Source of the DNA: Candidatus Accumulibacter regalis
GTDB lineage: Bacteria; Pseudomonadota; Gammaproteobacteria; Burkholderiales; Rhodocyclaceae
NCBI GenBank assembly: GCA_000585075.1
Contig: JEMY01000026.1
Span: 1-64,000 of the forward strand
Reading direction: 5' to 3'
DNA length: 64,000 bases
The first letter of the stretch is position 1. Every line of letters starts with the position of its first letter. Shown piece after piece: positions 39,303 to 51,625 of this stretch. The notes under the pieces are model-generated. The model saw only the letters and a list, made by a program, of their open reading frames with translations, ran no database searches and had not been told where the DNA came from. Position numbers and translations under genes: made by a program.

Positions 39303-39983
39303 TCAGCGAGGGCTGTCCGCCAGTTGCTGCAGCCCGCTCGCGTCGATCACCGTGATCTGTTCGCGGCCCAGCCTGACCAGTCCCTGCACGGCGAAGCCCT
39401 TGAGTAGACGACTGACCATCTCGCGGACGCTGCCGAGTTCCTCGGCCAGCGCCTGGTGTGTGACTTGGATGCTTTCACCCCTGGCCACGAGCAGCTTTGC
39501 CAGGCGCTGGTCGAGGCGGTGGAAAGCCACTTCTTCGACCAGTTGCATCAGCTCGGCTATGCGCTCGGCAAACAGGTGGAAGACGAAGTCGCGGAAGCGC
39601 CCGTTTTCGGCGAGCAGTTTCTCGAACGCGGCAATCGGCAGGAGCAGCAGCGACAGGGGCGTCTCGGCAATGCCGCGCGCCGAATAAGGCGTGTGACCGA
39701 GCAGGCAGCTCGAGCTGATGATGCACGAGCCGCCCGGCTCGACACGGTAGAGCAGCATCTCGCGGCCGCCGGCGGTGCTCTTCACGACCTTGATCGTGCC
39801 GGCAAGAATCAGCGGGAATCCCAGGCAGTCCTGCCGTTCGCTGAACAGTTTCGTGCCAGCGGGCAGGTCGCGCTGCGTCATTTTCTGGCCGAGATCCGCG
39901 AGTTGATCGGCCGGCAGCGAGCTCAGTGCCGGATAGAGTGCGAGCAGGGATGGCGGCAGACTGCCAGGTTGCGGGCTGTCCAT
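39303..39983 (-). CDS. Crp/Fnr-family transcription regulator
   Basis: 226 residues. Cyclic-nucleotide-binding-type beta-roll (about 20-130), long dimerisation helix, and C-terminal helix-turn-helix reading VTHQALAEELGSVREMVSRLLKGF. It lacks the four-Cys cluster of Fnr; Cys residues occur at QDCLGFPLI, GSCIISSSC, so heme, redox or nitrosative sensing cannot be excluded. Its ATG overlaps the xthA stop by one base. The DUF2892 gene downstream may be a target. Confidence 0.88.
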   Translation of the reverse strand: MDSPQPGSLPPSLLALYPALSSLPADQLADLGQKMTQRDLPAGTKLFSERQDCLGFPLILAGTIKVVKSTAGGREMLLYRVEPGGSCIISSSCLLGHTPYSARGIAETPLSLLLLPIAAFEKLLAENGRFRDFVFHLFAERIAELMQLVEEVAFHRLDQRLAKLLVARGESIQVTHQALAEELGSVREMVSRLLKGFAVQGLVRLGREQITVIDASGLQQLADSPR

Positions 39984-40750
39984 CAATCGGCCAGTTCCGC
40001 GGTCACCGGCGCGTGATCCGACGGTCGTTCGAGCTTGCGCAGGTCGCGCTTGATTTCGGCCCCCGTACAGCGTCCGGCGAGCGCCGTCGACAGCAGGATG
40101 TGGTCGATGCGCAGCCCGCGGTTCTTCTGGAAACCGAGCATCCGGTAATCCCACCATGAAAAGCTCTTCTCCGGCTGCTCGAAGAGGCGAAAGCTGTCCC
40201 GCAGGCCGAGGTCCAGAAGGCGCTGGAAAGCCGCCCGCTCGGCTGCGGAGCACAGGATCTGTCCAGCCCAGGCTGCCGGATCGTGCACGTCGCGGTCGTC
40301 GGGCGCAATGTTGAAGTCTCCGGCCAGGACCAGGCGTGGATTCTCGGCCAGCTGCGCGGCGATCCAGTCGATCAGCGCATCGAGCCAGGCAAGCTTGTAG
40401 GCGTACTTGTCGCTGCCGACTGCCTGGCCGTTCGGCACGTAGGCGCAGATGAAACAAATCCCGCTCACCGTTGCCGCCAGCAGGCGTTTTTGCGGATCCG
40501 CATGGAGCGGGTTGCCGAAAACGACATCCGTCGGCGGCTCGCGAGTCAGTAGAGCGACACCGTTGTACGTCTTCTGTCCGGAGAAAACGACGTGATAGCC
40601 GGCGGCCTCGAGCTCCGCCTTCGGGAAGAACGGGTCGTCGAGCTTGGTTTCCTGCAGGCAGACGACAGCGGGTTTCTGCGCCGCCAGCCAGTCGAGCAAC
40701 TGCGGCAGCCGGACCTTGAGCGAATTGACGTTCCAGCTGGCGATCTTCAT
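39983..40750 (-). CDS. xthA: Exodeoxyribonuclease III
   Basis: AP endonuclease/3'-exonuclease of base-excision repair. 255 residues. MKIASWNVNSLKVRL, LQETKL (metal Glu), GDFNIAP (Asp/Asn), and the closing RIDHILLS ... SDHAPVTAEL (catalytic Asp-His) are in place. Overlaps both neighbours, the DUF4124 gene upstream and the Crp/Fnr gene downstream. Confidence 0.96.
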   Translation of the reverse strand: MKIASWNVNSLKVRLPQLLDWLAAQKPAVVCLQETKLDDPFFPKAELEAAGYHVVFSGQKTYNGVALLTREPPTDVVFGNPLHADPQKRLLAATVSGICFICAYVPNGQAVGSDKYAYKLAWLDALIDWIAAQLAENPRLVLAGDFNIAPDDRDVHDPAAWAGQILCSAAERAAFQRLLDLGLRDSFRLFEQPEKSFSWWDYRMLGFQKNRGLRIDHILLSTALAGRCTGAEIKRDLRKLERPSDHAPVTAELAD

Positions 40751-41265
40751 TCGCGGGGCGGGCCGGCAGGTTTGAAGCCGTAGGGAGCGGTGGCCGGATA
40801 GCCGGCAAAGTCGAGCAGCTCGTTCCAGGTGGCGGCAGTAAAGCCGGTGGCGCTTTGCCGGCCGACGCTGATGCTTGGCAGCACGGCGTCGCCGCCCAGT
40901 TGCCGGCCAAGCGCCGTCAGCTCGTCCTGGCTGGTGAGCAGTTTTTCCACGAAGGGAACGCCGCGGCCATTGAGCAGCACGCGCGCCTGCTGGCAGGCGC
41001 CACAGTCGGCGCTGGTGTACAGGACGACGGGGAATCTGGCGCTCGCCTGGCGTATGGCGTAAGGAAGTCGCTGCTCGTCTTCGCCTGCGTTGGCCCCCTC
41101 GGAGACGGTTACCCCGGGCGTTCCCGGCGGCGGTGGCCGGTCGGATATCACGGTGACGCCGCTGCGCGCGTCGATCCAGCGGTAGGTTTGTTGCGCGTTG
41201 ACCGCGCTGGCCGCCAGCAAGGAAGCGGCGATAGCGGCGAAGCGGACGGCGGTTGTCGGGTGCAT
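40747..41265 (-). CDS. Exported DUF4124 / glutaredoxin-like protein
   Basis: 172 residues. Signal peptide (AAIAASLLAASAVNAQQ), then a DUF4124 segment (TYRWIDARSGVTVISDRPPPPG, about 26-50), then a glutaredoxin-like domain (about 78-150) with the CxxC pair in YTSADCGACQQARVLL and a late cis-Pro region (AVLPSISV). A periplasmic thiol-redox protein is the likely identity; partner unknown. Its end overlaps the xthA start. Confidence 0.82.
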   Translation of the reverse strand: MHPTTAVRFAAIAASLLAASAVNAQQTYRWIDARSGVTVISDRPPPPGTPGVTVSEGANAGEDEQRLPYAIRQASARFPVVLYTSADCGACQQARVLLNGRGVPFVEKLLTSQDELTALGRQLGGDAVLPSISVGRQSATGFTAATWNELLDFAGYPATAPYGFKPAGPPRE

Positions 41266-41280
41266 GGGCGTGACCTTCCT

Positions 41281-43368
41281 TTACACCGAAACCATGCCGC
41301 TGTGCCTGAGCAGCGCGTCGACCTGCGGATCGCGACCGCGGAAGGCGCGGAAGTTCTCGATCGCCGGACGACTGCCGCCGACCGACAGAATGCTGCTCAG
41401 GAAGCGTTGTCCGGTGTTCTGGTCGAAAGGGTCGCCGGCCTCTTCGAAAGCGCCGTAGCAGTCGGCCGAGAGGACTTCGGCCCACTTGTAGCTGTAGTAG
41501 CCGGCGCCGTAACCGCCGGCGAAGATGTGCGAGAAGCTGTTCGGGAAGCGGTGCCACTCGGGCGGGACAAGAACCGCGACTTCGCGGCGCACGTCGCCGA
41601 GCAGGTCGAGCACGCTGCGTTCTCCAGCCGGGTCGAAGTCGCTGTGCAGGAGCAGGTCGAAGAGCGAAAACTCGATCTGGCGAAGCGTCTGCATGCCGCT
41701 CTGGAAGTTCCTGGCCGCCAGCATCTTGTCGAAAAGTGCGCGCGGCAGCGCGTGGCCGGTGTCGACATGGCTGCTCATCCCCTGCACGACGCTCCACTCC
41801 CAGCAGTAGTTCTCCATGAACTGCGATGGCAGTTCGACGGCGTCCCACTCGACACCGTGGATGCCGGCGACGGCCAGCTCGTCGACGCGTGTCAGCAGGT
41901 GGTGCAGGCCGTGGCCGGTCTCGTGAAAGAGGGTGATTACTTCGTCGTGCGTGAAGGTCGCCGGCCTTGCCTGACCATTCGTGTTACCGATCGGGCGCGA
42001 GAAGTTGCAGTTGAGATAGGCCACCGGTTTCTGGATGGGGTCGGTCGCCGCGGCAGCGGAAGACCGTCGGCGACGGGTGATCGCTTCGTCCATCCAGGCG
42101 CCGCCACGCTTCGTTTCACGGGCGTAAAGGTCGAGGTAGAACTGGCCAAGCAGTTCGCCGGCGGGCGTTTCGATGCGGAAGAAGCGCACGTCCTCGTGCC
42201 AGACTGGCGCGTTGTCGCGTTTGAGACAGACGCCGAACAGCGTTTCGACGACTTCGAAGAGGCCACTGAGAACCTTGTCCTCGGTGAAATACTGCTTTAC
42301 TTCCTGCTCGGAGAAGGCGTACCGCTCTTGCAGGAGCTTTTCGGAAACGTAGCCGACGTCCCAGGGCTCGATGTCCTGGAGTTGCAGCTCGCTACGCGCG
42401 AAGGCGCGCAGGTCGGCAATGTCCCGTTCGGCGAAGGGCCTGGCCTTGGTCGCCATGTCGCGCAGAAAGGCCAGTACCTGGGGCACCGACTCGGCCATTT
42501 TTGGCACCAGCGACACTTCGGCGAAACTGGCGTAGCCGAGCATCTGCGCCTCTTCACGGCGCAGCCGGAGAATCTGGCCGATCAGCGGCGTATTGTCCAA
42601 CTCGGCAGCCCCGAATTCGGCGGCGCGAGTGGCGTAGGCACGGTACATCACCGCCCGCAGACGGCGACTGTCGGCGTATTGCATCACCGGCAGGTAGGAA
42701 GGCATGTGCAGCGTGAATTTCCAGCCGTCGTGGCCATCCTTCTCGGCTGCCTCGGCCGCGGCCTGGCGGGCGTCGTCGGGCAGGCCGGCCAGTTCGGCCT
42801 CGTCGCTCACCAGTTCGGCAAAGGCGTTGGTGGCGTCGAGCAGGTTTTCCGAGAATTTGGCCGAAAGCTGCGAAAGTTCCTCCGCAATCGCCTGGAAGCG
42901 CGGCTTCTGATCGTCGCGCAGCTCCGCGCCGGCGAGCCGGAAATCGCGAATCTCGTTGTCGATGATGCGCTGCCGGGTTGGCGAAAGCCTGGCGTATTCG
43001 GCGCTCCCGGCGATTGCCTGGTAAGCGGCGAAGAGCTTGAGGTTCTGACCGAGTTCGGCATAGAAGCGCGAGACTTCGGGGAGCATGCGGTTATACGCCT
43101 CGCGCCATTCGGGGACGTCATTGACGGCGTGCAGATGGCCGACAACTCCCCAGGCGCGCGACAGCGGTTCGAGGCCGTCACTCAACGCTGCCGCGAAGCT
43201 GTCCCAGGTCGTTGTGGCGCCTTCCGTGGTCAGCCGCACGATCAGCGCGCGGCAGTCGTCGAGAAGCTTGCCGATAGCCGGCTGCACGTCGCTCGGCACA
43301 ATGGCGTCGAAGCGCGGCAGGCCGGACAGGTCAAGCAGAGGGTTGTCGCACAGGGGGGAGGCAGTCAT
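41281..43368 (-). CDS. prlC: Oligopeptidase A (peptidase family M3)
   Basis: 695-residue cytosolic zinc metallopeptidase that degrades short peptides, including cleaved signal peptides. The zinc motif HETGH is at about 482-486 (TLFHETGHGLHHLL). DNPLLDLSGLPRFDAI is the usual N-terminus and sets ATG 43368; the frame is open far upstream without similarity. It is 15 bp before the DUF4124 gene. Confidence 0.96.
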   Translation of the reverse strand: MTASPLCDNPLLDLSGLPRFDAIVPSDVQPAIGKLLDDCRALIVRLTTEGATTTWDSFAAALSDGLEPLSRAWGVVGHLHAVNDVPEWREAYNRMLPEVSRFYAELGQNLKLFAAYQAIAGSAEYARLSPTRQRIIDNEIRDFRLAGAELRDDQKPRFQAIAEELSQLSAKFSENLLDATNAFAELVSDEAELAGLPDDARQAAAEAAEKDGHDGWKFTLHMPSYLPVMQYADSRRLRAVMYRAYATRAAEFGAAELDNTPLIGQILRLRREEAQMLGYASFAEVSLVPKMAESVPQVLAFLRDMATKARPFAERDIADLRAFARSELQLQDIEPWDVGYVSEKLLQERYAFSEQEVKQYFTEDKVLSGLFEVVETLFGVCLKRDNAPVWHEDVRFFRIETPAGELLGQFYLDLYARETKRGGAWMDEAITRRRRSSAAAATDPIQKPVAYLNCNFSRPIGNTNGQARPATFTHDEVITLFHETGHGLHHLLTRVDELAVAGIHGVEWDAVELPSQFMENYCWEWSVVQGMSSHVDTGHALPRALFDKMLAARNFQSGMQTLRQIEFSLFDLLLHSDFDPAGERSVLDLLGDVRREVAVLVPPEWHRFPNSFSHIFAGGYGAGYYSYKWAEVLSADCYGAFEEAGDPFDQNTGQRFLSSILSVGGSRPAIENFRAFRGRDPQVDALLRHSGMVSV

Positions 43369-43412
43369 CAGGGGTTCCGTGGTTGCAGAGGAGGGTGCTC
43401 GCCAGCACCTCG

Positions 43413-44186
43413 CTATTCTACAAGGTCGCGATAAGCGTGCCACGACGCGTGCCCGATCAAGGGCATGAGAACGACCAAGCCAAAGAACAGGGTGGCAATA
43501 CCGAGGACGGTCAGCGTTGCAACAATGGCCGCCCAGAGGACCATCAGGCGTATGTTGGCGTCGACCGCATGCAGGCTGGTGCGCATCGCAGTGATGAAGC
43601 CCACCTGGCGATCGAGCAGCAGCGGCACCGAGACGACGGTGATGGCGAAAACCAGCAAAGCCAGACTGCCACCGCTCAGCAGCCAGATGATCATCAGATC
43701 GCGATTTTCCGGCAACTTGGGCATCTCGGCGAGCAAGATCAGCAGATCGGGCGGGATATGGGGTGCCAGGAGCAGGAAGAGCAGCGTCGAAATGCGTTCC
43801 CAGCACAGTCCGACGATGGCCAGCAGCAGTCCCAGTTTGACCAGCTCGCGCGCATTGCGGCGACCGCCGGCCAGCGATATCAGAAAAGTCGAAGACTGAC
43901 CGGCCTGGCGGCGGCGGCTGATCTCGTACAGCCCGCCGCAGAGCAGCGGCGCAATCAGCAGGAAGCCGGAAGTGGCGGCGATGAACAGGTGGCCCTGCCG
44001 CCAGGCAAAAATGGTGATCAGGTCGCCAAAGATGGCAAACAGCAGTCCATACGAAAGGCTGGCGACGGGATTGGCGCGCATGTCGCGCCAGGCTGCGGCC
44101 AACCAGATCAGGGGCTGGCCGATGGCGACACTGCGAACGTTCAACGGCGCTCGGCGCCGCTCAGATGACGTGGCTTCTAGACCCAT
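43413..44186 (-). CDS. DUF2189 integral membrane protein
   Basis: 257 residues with about six hydrophobic helices; WLAAAWRDMRANPVASLSYGLLF at the N-terminus is the DUF2189 signature region. AAGGAG is placed just before ATG 44186. Function unknown; possible transporter or cytochrome-c-oxidase-associated membrane protein. It lies between purC and prlC on the same strand. Confidence 0.8.
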   Translation of the reverse strand: MGLEATSSERRRAPLNVRSVAIGQPLIWLAAAWRDMRANPVASLSYGLLFAIFGDLITIFAWRQGHLFIAATSGFLLIAPLLCGGLYEISRRRQAGQSSTFLISLAGGRRNARELVKLGLLLAIVGLCWERISTLLFLLLAPHIPPDLLILLAEMPKLPENRDLMIIWLLSGGSLALLVFAITVVSVPLLLDRQVGFITAMRTSLHAVDANIRLMVLWAAIVATLTVLGIATLFFGLVVLMPLIGHASWHAYRDLVE

Positions 44187-44243
44187 GCGGTCTCCTTGCT
44201 GAAGGGCGTAGGCCGGTTGTCATGCGCCGCGCGCACGCGGCGG

Positions 44244-45182
44244 TCACTCGACAGGTTTGTCTCCGGTGAGGCGCTGCAGGGCCTCGACATAGCGGGCATG
44301 TGTTCCGGCGATCACCGCCAGCGGCAGCGCCGGGCCAGGCGCCTGCTTGTTCCAGGGCAGCGTTTCCAGATAATCGCGGATGTACTGCTTGTCGTAGGAC
44401 GGGGGGTTGCTTCCCTCACGGTAGGCGTCGGCTGGCCAGAAACGTGACGAGTCGGGGGTCAGTACTTCGTCGATCAGGTGCAGCGTGCCGGTGGCATCGA
44501 GGCCGAACTCGAACTTGGTGTCGGCGATGATGATGCCGCGTGCAGCGGCGTGCGCGGCGGCGGCGGTGTACAGAGCGATGGCCACGTCGCGTGCCTGCGT
44601 GGCAATATCGGCGCCGCTCCTGCCGCTGGCGGGAAGGATGTCGGCGAGCGTGCGTGCGCAGTCGGCTTGCGCGCGCTCGAACGAAACGTTCTCGTCGTGA
44701 TCGCCAAGGGCAGCCTTTGTCGCCGGCGTGAAGATCGGCTCGGGCAGGCGGCTGGCGAGGCGCAAACCCGGTGGCAGCGGGATGCCGCAGACGCCGCCGC
44801 TGGCCTGGTAATCTTTCCACCCCGAACCGATCAGATAGCCGCGCACCACCGCTTCGATGGGCAACGGCCGCAAGCGCTTGACGACCAGCGCGCGGCCATG
44901 CACCTGCGCGCGCTCGTCGGCGGCGACTACCGTTTCAGGATCGATCCCGGTCATCTGGTTGGGGACGACGGCCGCGAGTTTTTCGAACCAGAAGCAGGCC
45001 AGCTGGGTGAGCAGCTGGCCCTTGCCCGGAATCGGGTCCGGGAGGACGACGTCGAAGGCCGAGAGGCGATCGCTGGTGACGATCAGCAGCTTGTCGTCGC
45101 CGACGGCATAGATGTCGCGCACCTTGCCGCGGCCGAGCAGCGGCAGGCTCTTGATCGTCGATTCGAAGAGGGCATCGGTCAC
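44244..45182 (-). CDS. purC: SAICAR synthase
   Basis: Phosphoribosylaminoimidazole-succinocarboxamide synthase of purine synthesis. 312 residues. [40 protein letters not shown] and DTKFEFGLD are the family signatures. The start is GTG at 45182; the residues before it in the open frame are not conserved. A TATAAT lies about 65 bp upstream. Confidence 0.95.
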   Translation of the reverse strand: MTDALFESTIKSLPLLGRGKVRDIYAVGDDKLLIVTSDRLSAFDVVLPDPIPGKGQLLTQLACFWFEKLAAVVPNQMTGIDPETVVAADERAQVHGRALVVKRLRPLPIEAVVRGYLIGSGWKDYQASGGVCGIPLPPGLRLASRLPEPIFTPATKAALGDHDENVSFERAQADCARTLADILPASGRSGADIATQARDVAIALYTAAAAHAAARGIIIADTKFEFGLDATGTLHLIDEVLTPDSSRFWPADAYREGSNPPSYDKQYIRDYLETLPWNKQAPGPALPLAVIAGTHARYVEALQRLTGDKPVE

Positions 45183-45246
45183 GTGGCTGATCCGGAGGGG
45201 AGTGATGTGAGCGGGGAAATCGCAGCGGCGGCAGTCGAGCGTTGGG

Positions 45247-45252
45247 ATTATA
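45247..45252 (-). promoter_or_regulatory. -10 element of purC
   Basis: Consensus TATAAT on the minus strand, 65 bp before the purC GTG. A TTGGCA at 45267-45272 is only 14 bp away, so a standard -35 is not assured. Confidence 0.4.
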
Positions 45253-45336
45253 GGACACATCACGCTTGCCAAGAGCGCGTCGTCGGCGCTCGCTGCTTTC
45301 TGCGTCGCCCGGCCCATAGCGCTGCCCGCGTCGCCA

Positions 45337-45364
45337 AATCCCGGCTACGCCTCCTCGCAATGAC
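45337..45364 (-). repeat. Partial copy of a GTCATTGCGAGGAG-type intergenic repeat
   Basis: On the minus strand it begins GTCATTGCGAGGAGGCGTAG, close to an intergenic repeat seen in many unrelated bacterial genomes. Only one partial copy was noticed here; the identification rests on memory of that motif. Confidence 0.4.
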
Positions 45365-45488
45365 GTGCACGCTGCTGTGGCGCTGCATTTCCGACGCGAC
45401 TTTCAGCGCGCCGGACAGCCCGCCTGAAACCATGTCGCCGCCAGCATTCTCATGTTCCCTACTGCGTGCAACAGTGCACTAGTTGGCG

Positions 45489-46928
45489 TCAGCTCGCAGC
45501 GGGTTGCTGATCGCCCACGCGAACGATTTTCAGCGTATTGGTACCGCCGCTGTTGCCCATCGGCTCGCCGGCGGTGAGCACGATGAAATCGCCTTTTTCG
45601 ACCAGATTCTCCTTCATCAGCAACTGTTCGGCCTCGTACAGCAGCTCATCGCGGCTACTCGGCTGCTGGTCCATCAGCACCGGGAAGACGGCCCGATAGA
45701 GGCTCATCTTGGTCAACGCTGCGCTGCGTGGGGTCAGCGCGTAGACCGGTACGCCGCAGTTCAGACGGCTCATCCAGAGCGCCGTCGAACCGGACTCGGT
45801 GAGCGCGGCGATCGCCTTTACTTTCAGGTGATGCGCTGCCCAGATGGCGGCCAGTGAAATGGTCTGATCGATGCGCGTGAAGACCTGGTTGAGGAACTCG
45901 CGTTCGAGAGTCACTTCGGCGGACTTCTCTGCTTCCAGGCAGATCCGCGCCATCGCTTCGATGGTTTCGACCGGAAAGCGGCCGGCCGCCGTTTCCGCCG
46001 AGAGCATCACCGCGTCGGTGCCGTCAAGAACCGCGTTGGCGACGTCGGAAACTTCGGCACGGGTCGGCGCTGGCGAGACGATCATCGACTCCATCATCTG
46101 GGTTGCCGTAATCACCAGCTTGTTTCTCTCGCGCGCCATGCGAATCATGCGCTTCTGCAGCGCCGGTACGGCGGCGTCGCCGACCTCGACGGCGAGGTCG
46201 CCGCGGGCGACCATGATCCCGTCCGAGGCGCTGATGATCTCTTCGAGGGCGGCAACCGCCTCGACGCGTTCGATCTTGGCGATGGTCAGCGCGTGTCCGC
46301 CGGCGGCATGCATCAATTGCCTGGCCATGTACATGTCGGCCGCGCTCTTGGGGAACGAGATGGCGACAAAATCAACGTCGATGCTGGCCGCGGTACGAAT
46401 GTCGTCCATGTCCTTGGCGGTCAGCGCGGCGGCGGAGAGGCCACCTCCCTGGCGGTTGATGCCCTTGTTGTCGGACAGTTCGCCGCCGTGACGAACGATG
46501 GTGAAGATTTCCGAGCCAAGCACGCGCTGAACGTCGAGCACGATGCGGCCGTCGTCGAGCAGGAGGACGCTGCCCGCCGAGACGTCGCGCGTCAGATCCT
46601 TGTAGTCCAGGCCGGCGCGGTCGGCGTTACCCAGTTCGCACTTGGCGTCGAGGATGAAGGGGGCGCCTTTATCGAGCCAGATCTTGCCGTCGGCAAACTT
46701 GCCGACACGGATTTTCGGACCCTGCAGGTCAGCGAGGATACCTACCGGGCGCCCGACACGGGCGGCCGCCTCGCGTACCAGCTGCGCGCGGGCAATGTGG
46801 TCCTGCGGTTTGCCATGGGAAAAATTGAGGCGCACGACGTCGACGCCGGCGCGGATCATGCGTTCGAGCACATCGGCGTCCGACGACGCGGGCCCGAGGG
46901 TGGCAACGATCTTGGTATCGCGGGGCAT
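45489..46928 (-). CDS. pyk: Pyruvate kinase
   Basis: 479 residues. Converts PEP and ADP to pyruvate and ATP. RDTKIVATLGPAS start, RLNFSHG, the catalytic MVARGDLAVE and active-site TATQMMESM region (VITATQMMESMI) are all present. AGGAACC lies five bases before ATG 46928. It is the last gene of the tkt-gap-pyk run but separated from gap by about 520 bp and a terminator, so transcribed separately. Confidence 0.97.
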   Translation of the reverse strand: MPRDTKIVATLGPASSDADVLERMIRAGVDVVRLNFSHGKPQDHIARAQLVREAAARVGRPVGILADLQGPKIRVGKFADGKIWLDKGAPFILDAKCELGNADRAGLDYKDLTRDVSAGSVLLLDDGRIVLDVQRVLGSEIFTIVRHGGELSDNKGINRQGGGLSAAALTAKDMDDIRTAASIDVDFVAISFPKSAADMYMARQLMHAAGGHALTIAKIERVEAVAALEEIISASDGIMVARGDLAVEVGDAAVPALQKRMIRMARERNKLVITATQMMESMIVSPAPTRAEVSDVANAVLDGTDAVMLSAETAAGRFPVETIEAMARICLEAEKSAEVTLEREFLNQVFTRIDQTISLAAIWAAHHLKVKAIAALTESGSTALWMSRLNCGVPVYALTPRSAALTKMSLYRAVFPVLMDQQPSSRDELLYEAEQLLMKENLVEKGDFIVLTAGEPMGNSGGTNTLKIVRVGDQQPAAS

Positions 46929-47415
46929 GGGGTTCCTATTCTTGTTGTACAGACGAGGCTTCCATCTGGGGCGGTTTTCTTGGCGTGTTGGCGGGGCACG
47001 CACGAGCCGATTTGTCAGCCGTTTTCTCTGACAGTGCCTGGCCGTGCCACGTTCAACCGGGAGCGTTGTCCCTGCCGCGCGTGCCGATTCTCGGGTGGGT
47101 GAGAATTAGATCGGAGTCGCGGCTACACGACTTGGGTTGAGTGCAGCCGTCAGATCCGCAGCTGCGTGATTGCCGTGCACTGTACGCGCAACGCAGCAAA
47201 GGGGGGCGAGTGCTTGCCTGGCGTTCGCCTGGCGATCGTTTTCGTGGCGACGGGTTGCAGCGCTTGTCGAGGGGCGGCATGGCGAGTGGCGATGGGCTCA
47301 GTTCGGGCGCTGTCGGCCCCGGTCCGGCGGCAACAGGTGCCGGTCGAGCGACCAACAAGAGGTCGTCAAGGGCTTTGCCTCAGGAAGCCGAGGAGGGCGG
47401 GGGGAGAGGGTCAGG
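46929..47415. other. Gap between gap and pyk, no gene seen
   Basis: Nearly 500 bp without a supported gene. Short open frames exist but have no start signals, no recognisable similarity and skewed Arg/Gly/Ala composition expected from GC-rich non-coding DNA. The pyk promoter must lie here but no clear -35/-10 pair was found. Confidence 0.55.
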
Positions 47416-47440
47416 AAAAGGGGCGCCCGAAAGCGCCCCT
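47416..47440 (-). terminator. Rho-independent terminator after gap
   Basis: Minus-strand hairpin with perfect 8-base arms (47433-47440 and 47419-47426) and a 6-nt loop, followed by TTT; it lies 10 bp after the gap stop codon. Confidence 0.65.
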
Positions 47441-47450
47441 GAATGGCTGT

Positions 47451-50458
<3,008 letters not shown>

Positions 50459-50600
50459 GATAATTTGCCGATCAGAAGCGGGTTGTTGGGTCGCATGGGC
50501 AAATTATCCGCCAAAACAGCAGGCATTGCCACCTTCCCTTGTGACGCCGCACGAGGAGGTGGCTGCTTGTGACTACAGACAGCGATGGCTCATGCGTAGT

Positions 50601-50662
50601 GGTTTATTAAATAGCAAAAGCTAACTATAAATGGAAAAAAGTTTAACTTTTAATTATCTATT
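50601..50662. promoter_or_regulatory. AT-rich control region between tkt and the cbb genes
   Basis: A short, strikingly AT-rich island in GC-rich DNA, directly before cbbY. It holds the dyads TAGC-AAAA-GCTA (50612-50623) and AAAAGTT-T-AACTTTT (50637-50651), plus a TATAAA (50626-50631) that could be a -10 with TTTATT (50603-50608). T-N11-A dyads of this kind suit a LysR-type regulator such as CbbR, but no cbbR gene lies in the window. Confidence 0.5.
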
Positions 50663-51556
50663 GTGCCGCCTACACTGGTCGCTATCGAACGACGCCATGT
50701 GACCCGAATGCACGCAGACCAGCCGGCCGAACGCACAATGATCTCGCGCCCTTGCAGCGCGACGCTTGGGCAATCGGTCGTCCTGCAGGCGGTCATCTTC
50801 GACGTTGACGGGACGCTCGCCGATAGCGAGCGCGACGGCCACCGCGTGGCCTTCAACCGGGCTTTTGCACAGTCCGGCCTGGACTGGGAGTGGTCGGTCG
50901 CCACCTACGGCGAATTGCTCGCGGTGACCGGTGGCAAGGAGCGCATCCGTCACTTCGCGGCACAGCACGCACCGCAGTGGCTGCAGCGGCCAGCGAGTGA
51001 CGCCTGGCTGACCGGGTTGCATCGCTTGAAGAGCGAGATCTACGCGCAGCTGGTGGGCGCCGGTCGCATCGCCTTGCGGCCTGGCGTGGCGCGCCTGCTG
51101 GGCGAGTTGCGCCGCGCGGGTGTGCGCCTGGCGATCGCCACGACAACGACGCCGTCGAGCCTGCACAGCCTGCTGCTCACCCGCTTTGGCGACCAGGCCG
51201 GGTCGCTCTTCGAAGTCATCGGCGCCGGTGATGTGGTGGCCGACAAGAAGCCCGCTCCGGATATCTATCACTGGGTCTTGCGGCAAATGAACCTGCCCCC
51301 GCAAGCCTGCCTGGCGGTCGAGGATTCGCTGCCCGGGCTGCGGGCGGCGACGGCCGCCGGCATCCCGACCGTAATCACCGTCAACGCCTATAGCGCAGAC
51401 GACGACTTCGCCGGCGCGCTGAGCGTGCTTTCCGATCTCGGCGAGCCTGGCGCGCCCGCGCGCCGCCTGGGGGGGGCGCCGCTGGCCGGGGAATGCGTCG
51501 ATCTTGCCCAGCTGCGCCTTTGGCAGCGCACAGCGGTGGTCGACATGAACCACTGA
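50663..51556 (+). CDS. cbbY: CbbY-type HAD phosphatase
   Basis: Up to 297 residues. HAD superfamily: motif I VIFDVDGTLADSERDGHRVAF, cap domain, and motif IV region VVADKKPAPDIYHWVL with VEDSLPGLRAA. CbbY proteins dephosphorylate xylulose-1,5-bisphosphate, an inhibitory by-product of RuBisCO, which fits its place directly before cbbM. The start is uncertain: GTG 50663 gives the longest form, ATG 50708 and ATG 50738 are alternatives, and none has a clear Shine-Dalgarno; the family usually starts only a few residues before VIFDVDG. Confidence 0.85.
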   Translation: MPPTLVAIERRHVTRMHADQPAERTMISRPCSATLGQSVVLQAVIFDVDGTLADSERDGHRVAFNRAFAQSGLDWEWSVATYGELLAVTGGKERIRHFAAQHAPQWLQRPASDAWLTGLHRLKSEIYAQLVGAGRIALRPGVARLLGELRRAGVRLAIATTTTPSSLHSLLLTRFGDQAGSLFEVIGAGDVVADKKPAPDIYHWVLRQMNLPPQACLAVEDSLPGLRAATAAGIPTVITVNAYSADDDFAGALSVLSDLGEPGAPARRLGGAPLAGECVDLAQLRLWQRTAVVDMNH

Positions 51557-51625
51557 CGGGCAGCCGGCCTACGGGTAAAAACACCCACGAACACTTTCTT
51601 GACCATACTAGACACGGAGACAAGC

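Larger units (their letters stand above)
45183..45488. other. Gap between pyk and purC
   Basis: About 300 bp with no supported gene. It contains the purC -10 candidate (45247-45252) and, at about 45337-45364, a fragment resembling a widespread intergenic repeat. Nothing else was recognised. Confidence 0.6.

Noticed and set aside
40855..43434. 859-codon open frame on the plus strand
   Set aside because: Lies antisense to prlC and neighbours; the translation has no recognisable domain and follows from GC-rich third-position bias. PrlC on the other strand has its zinc motif and full length.
47004..47415. Possible small gene between gap and pyk
   Set aside because: Short frames only, no ribosome binding site, composition of non-coding GC-rich DNA.
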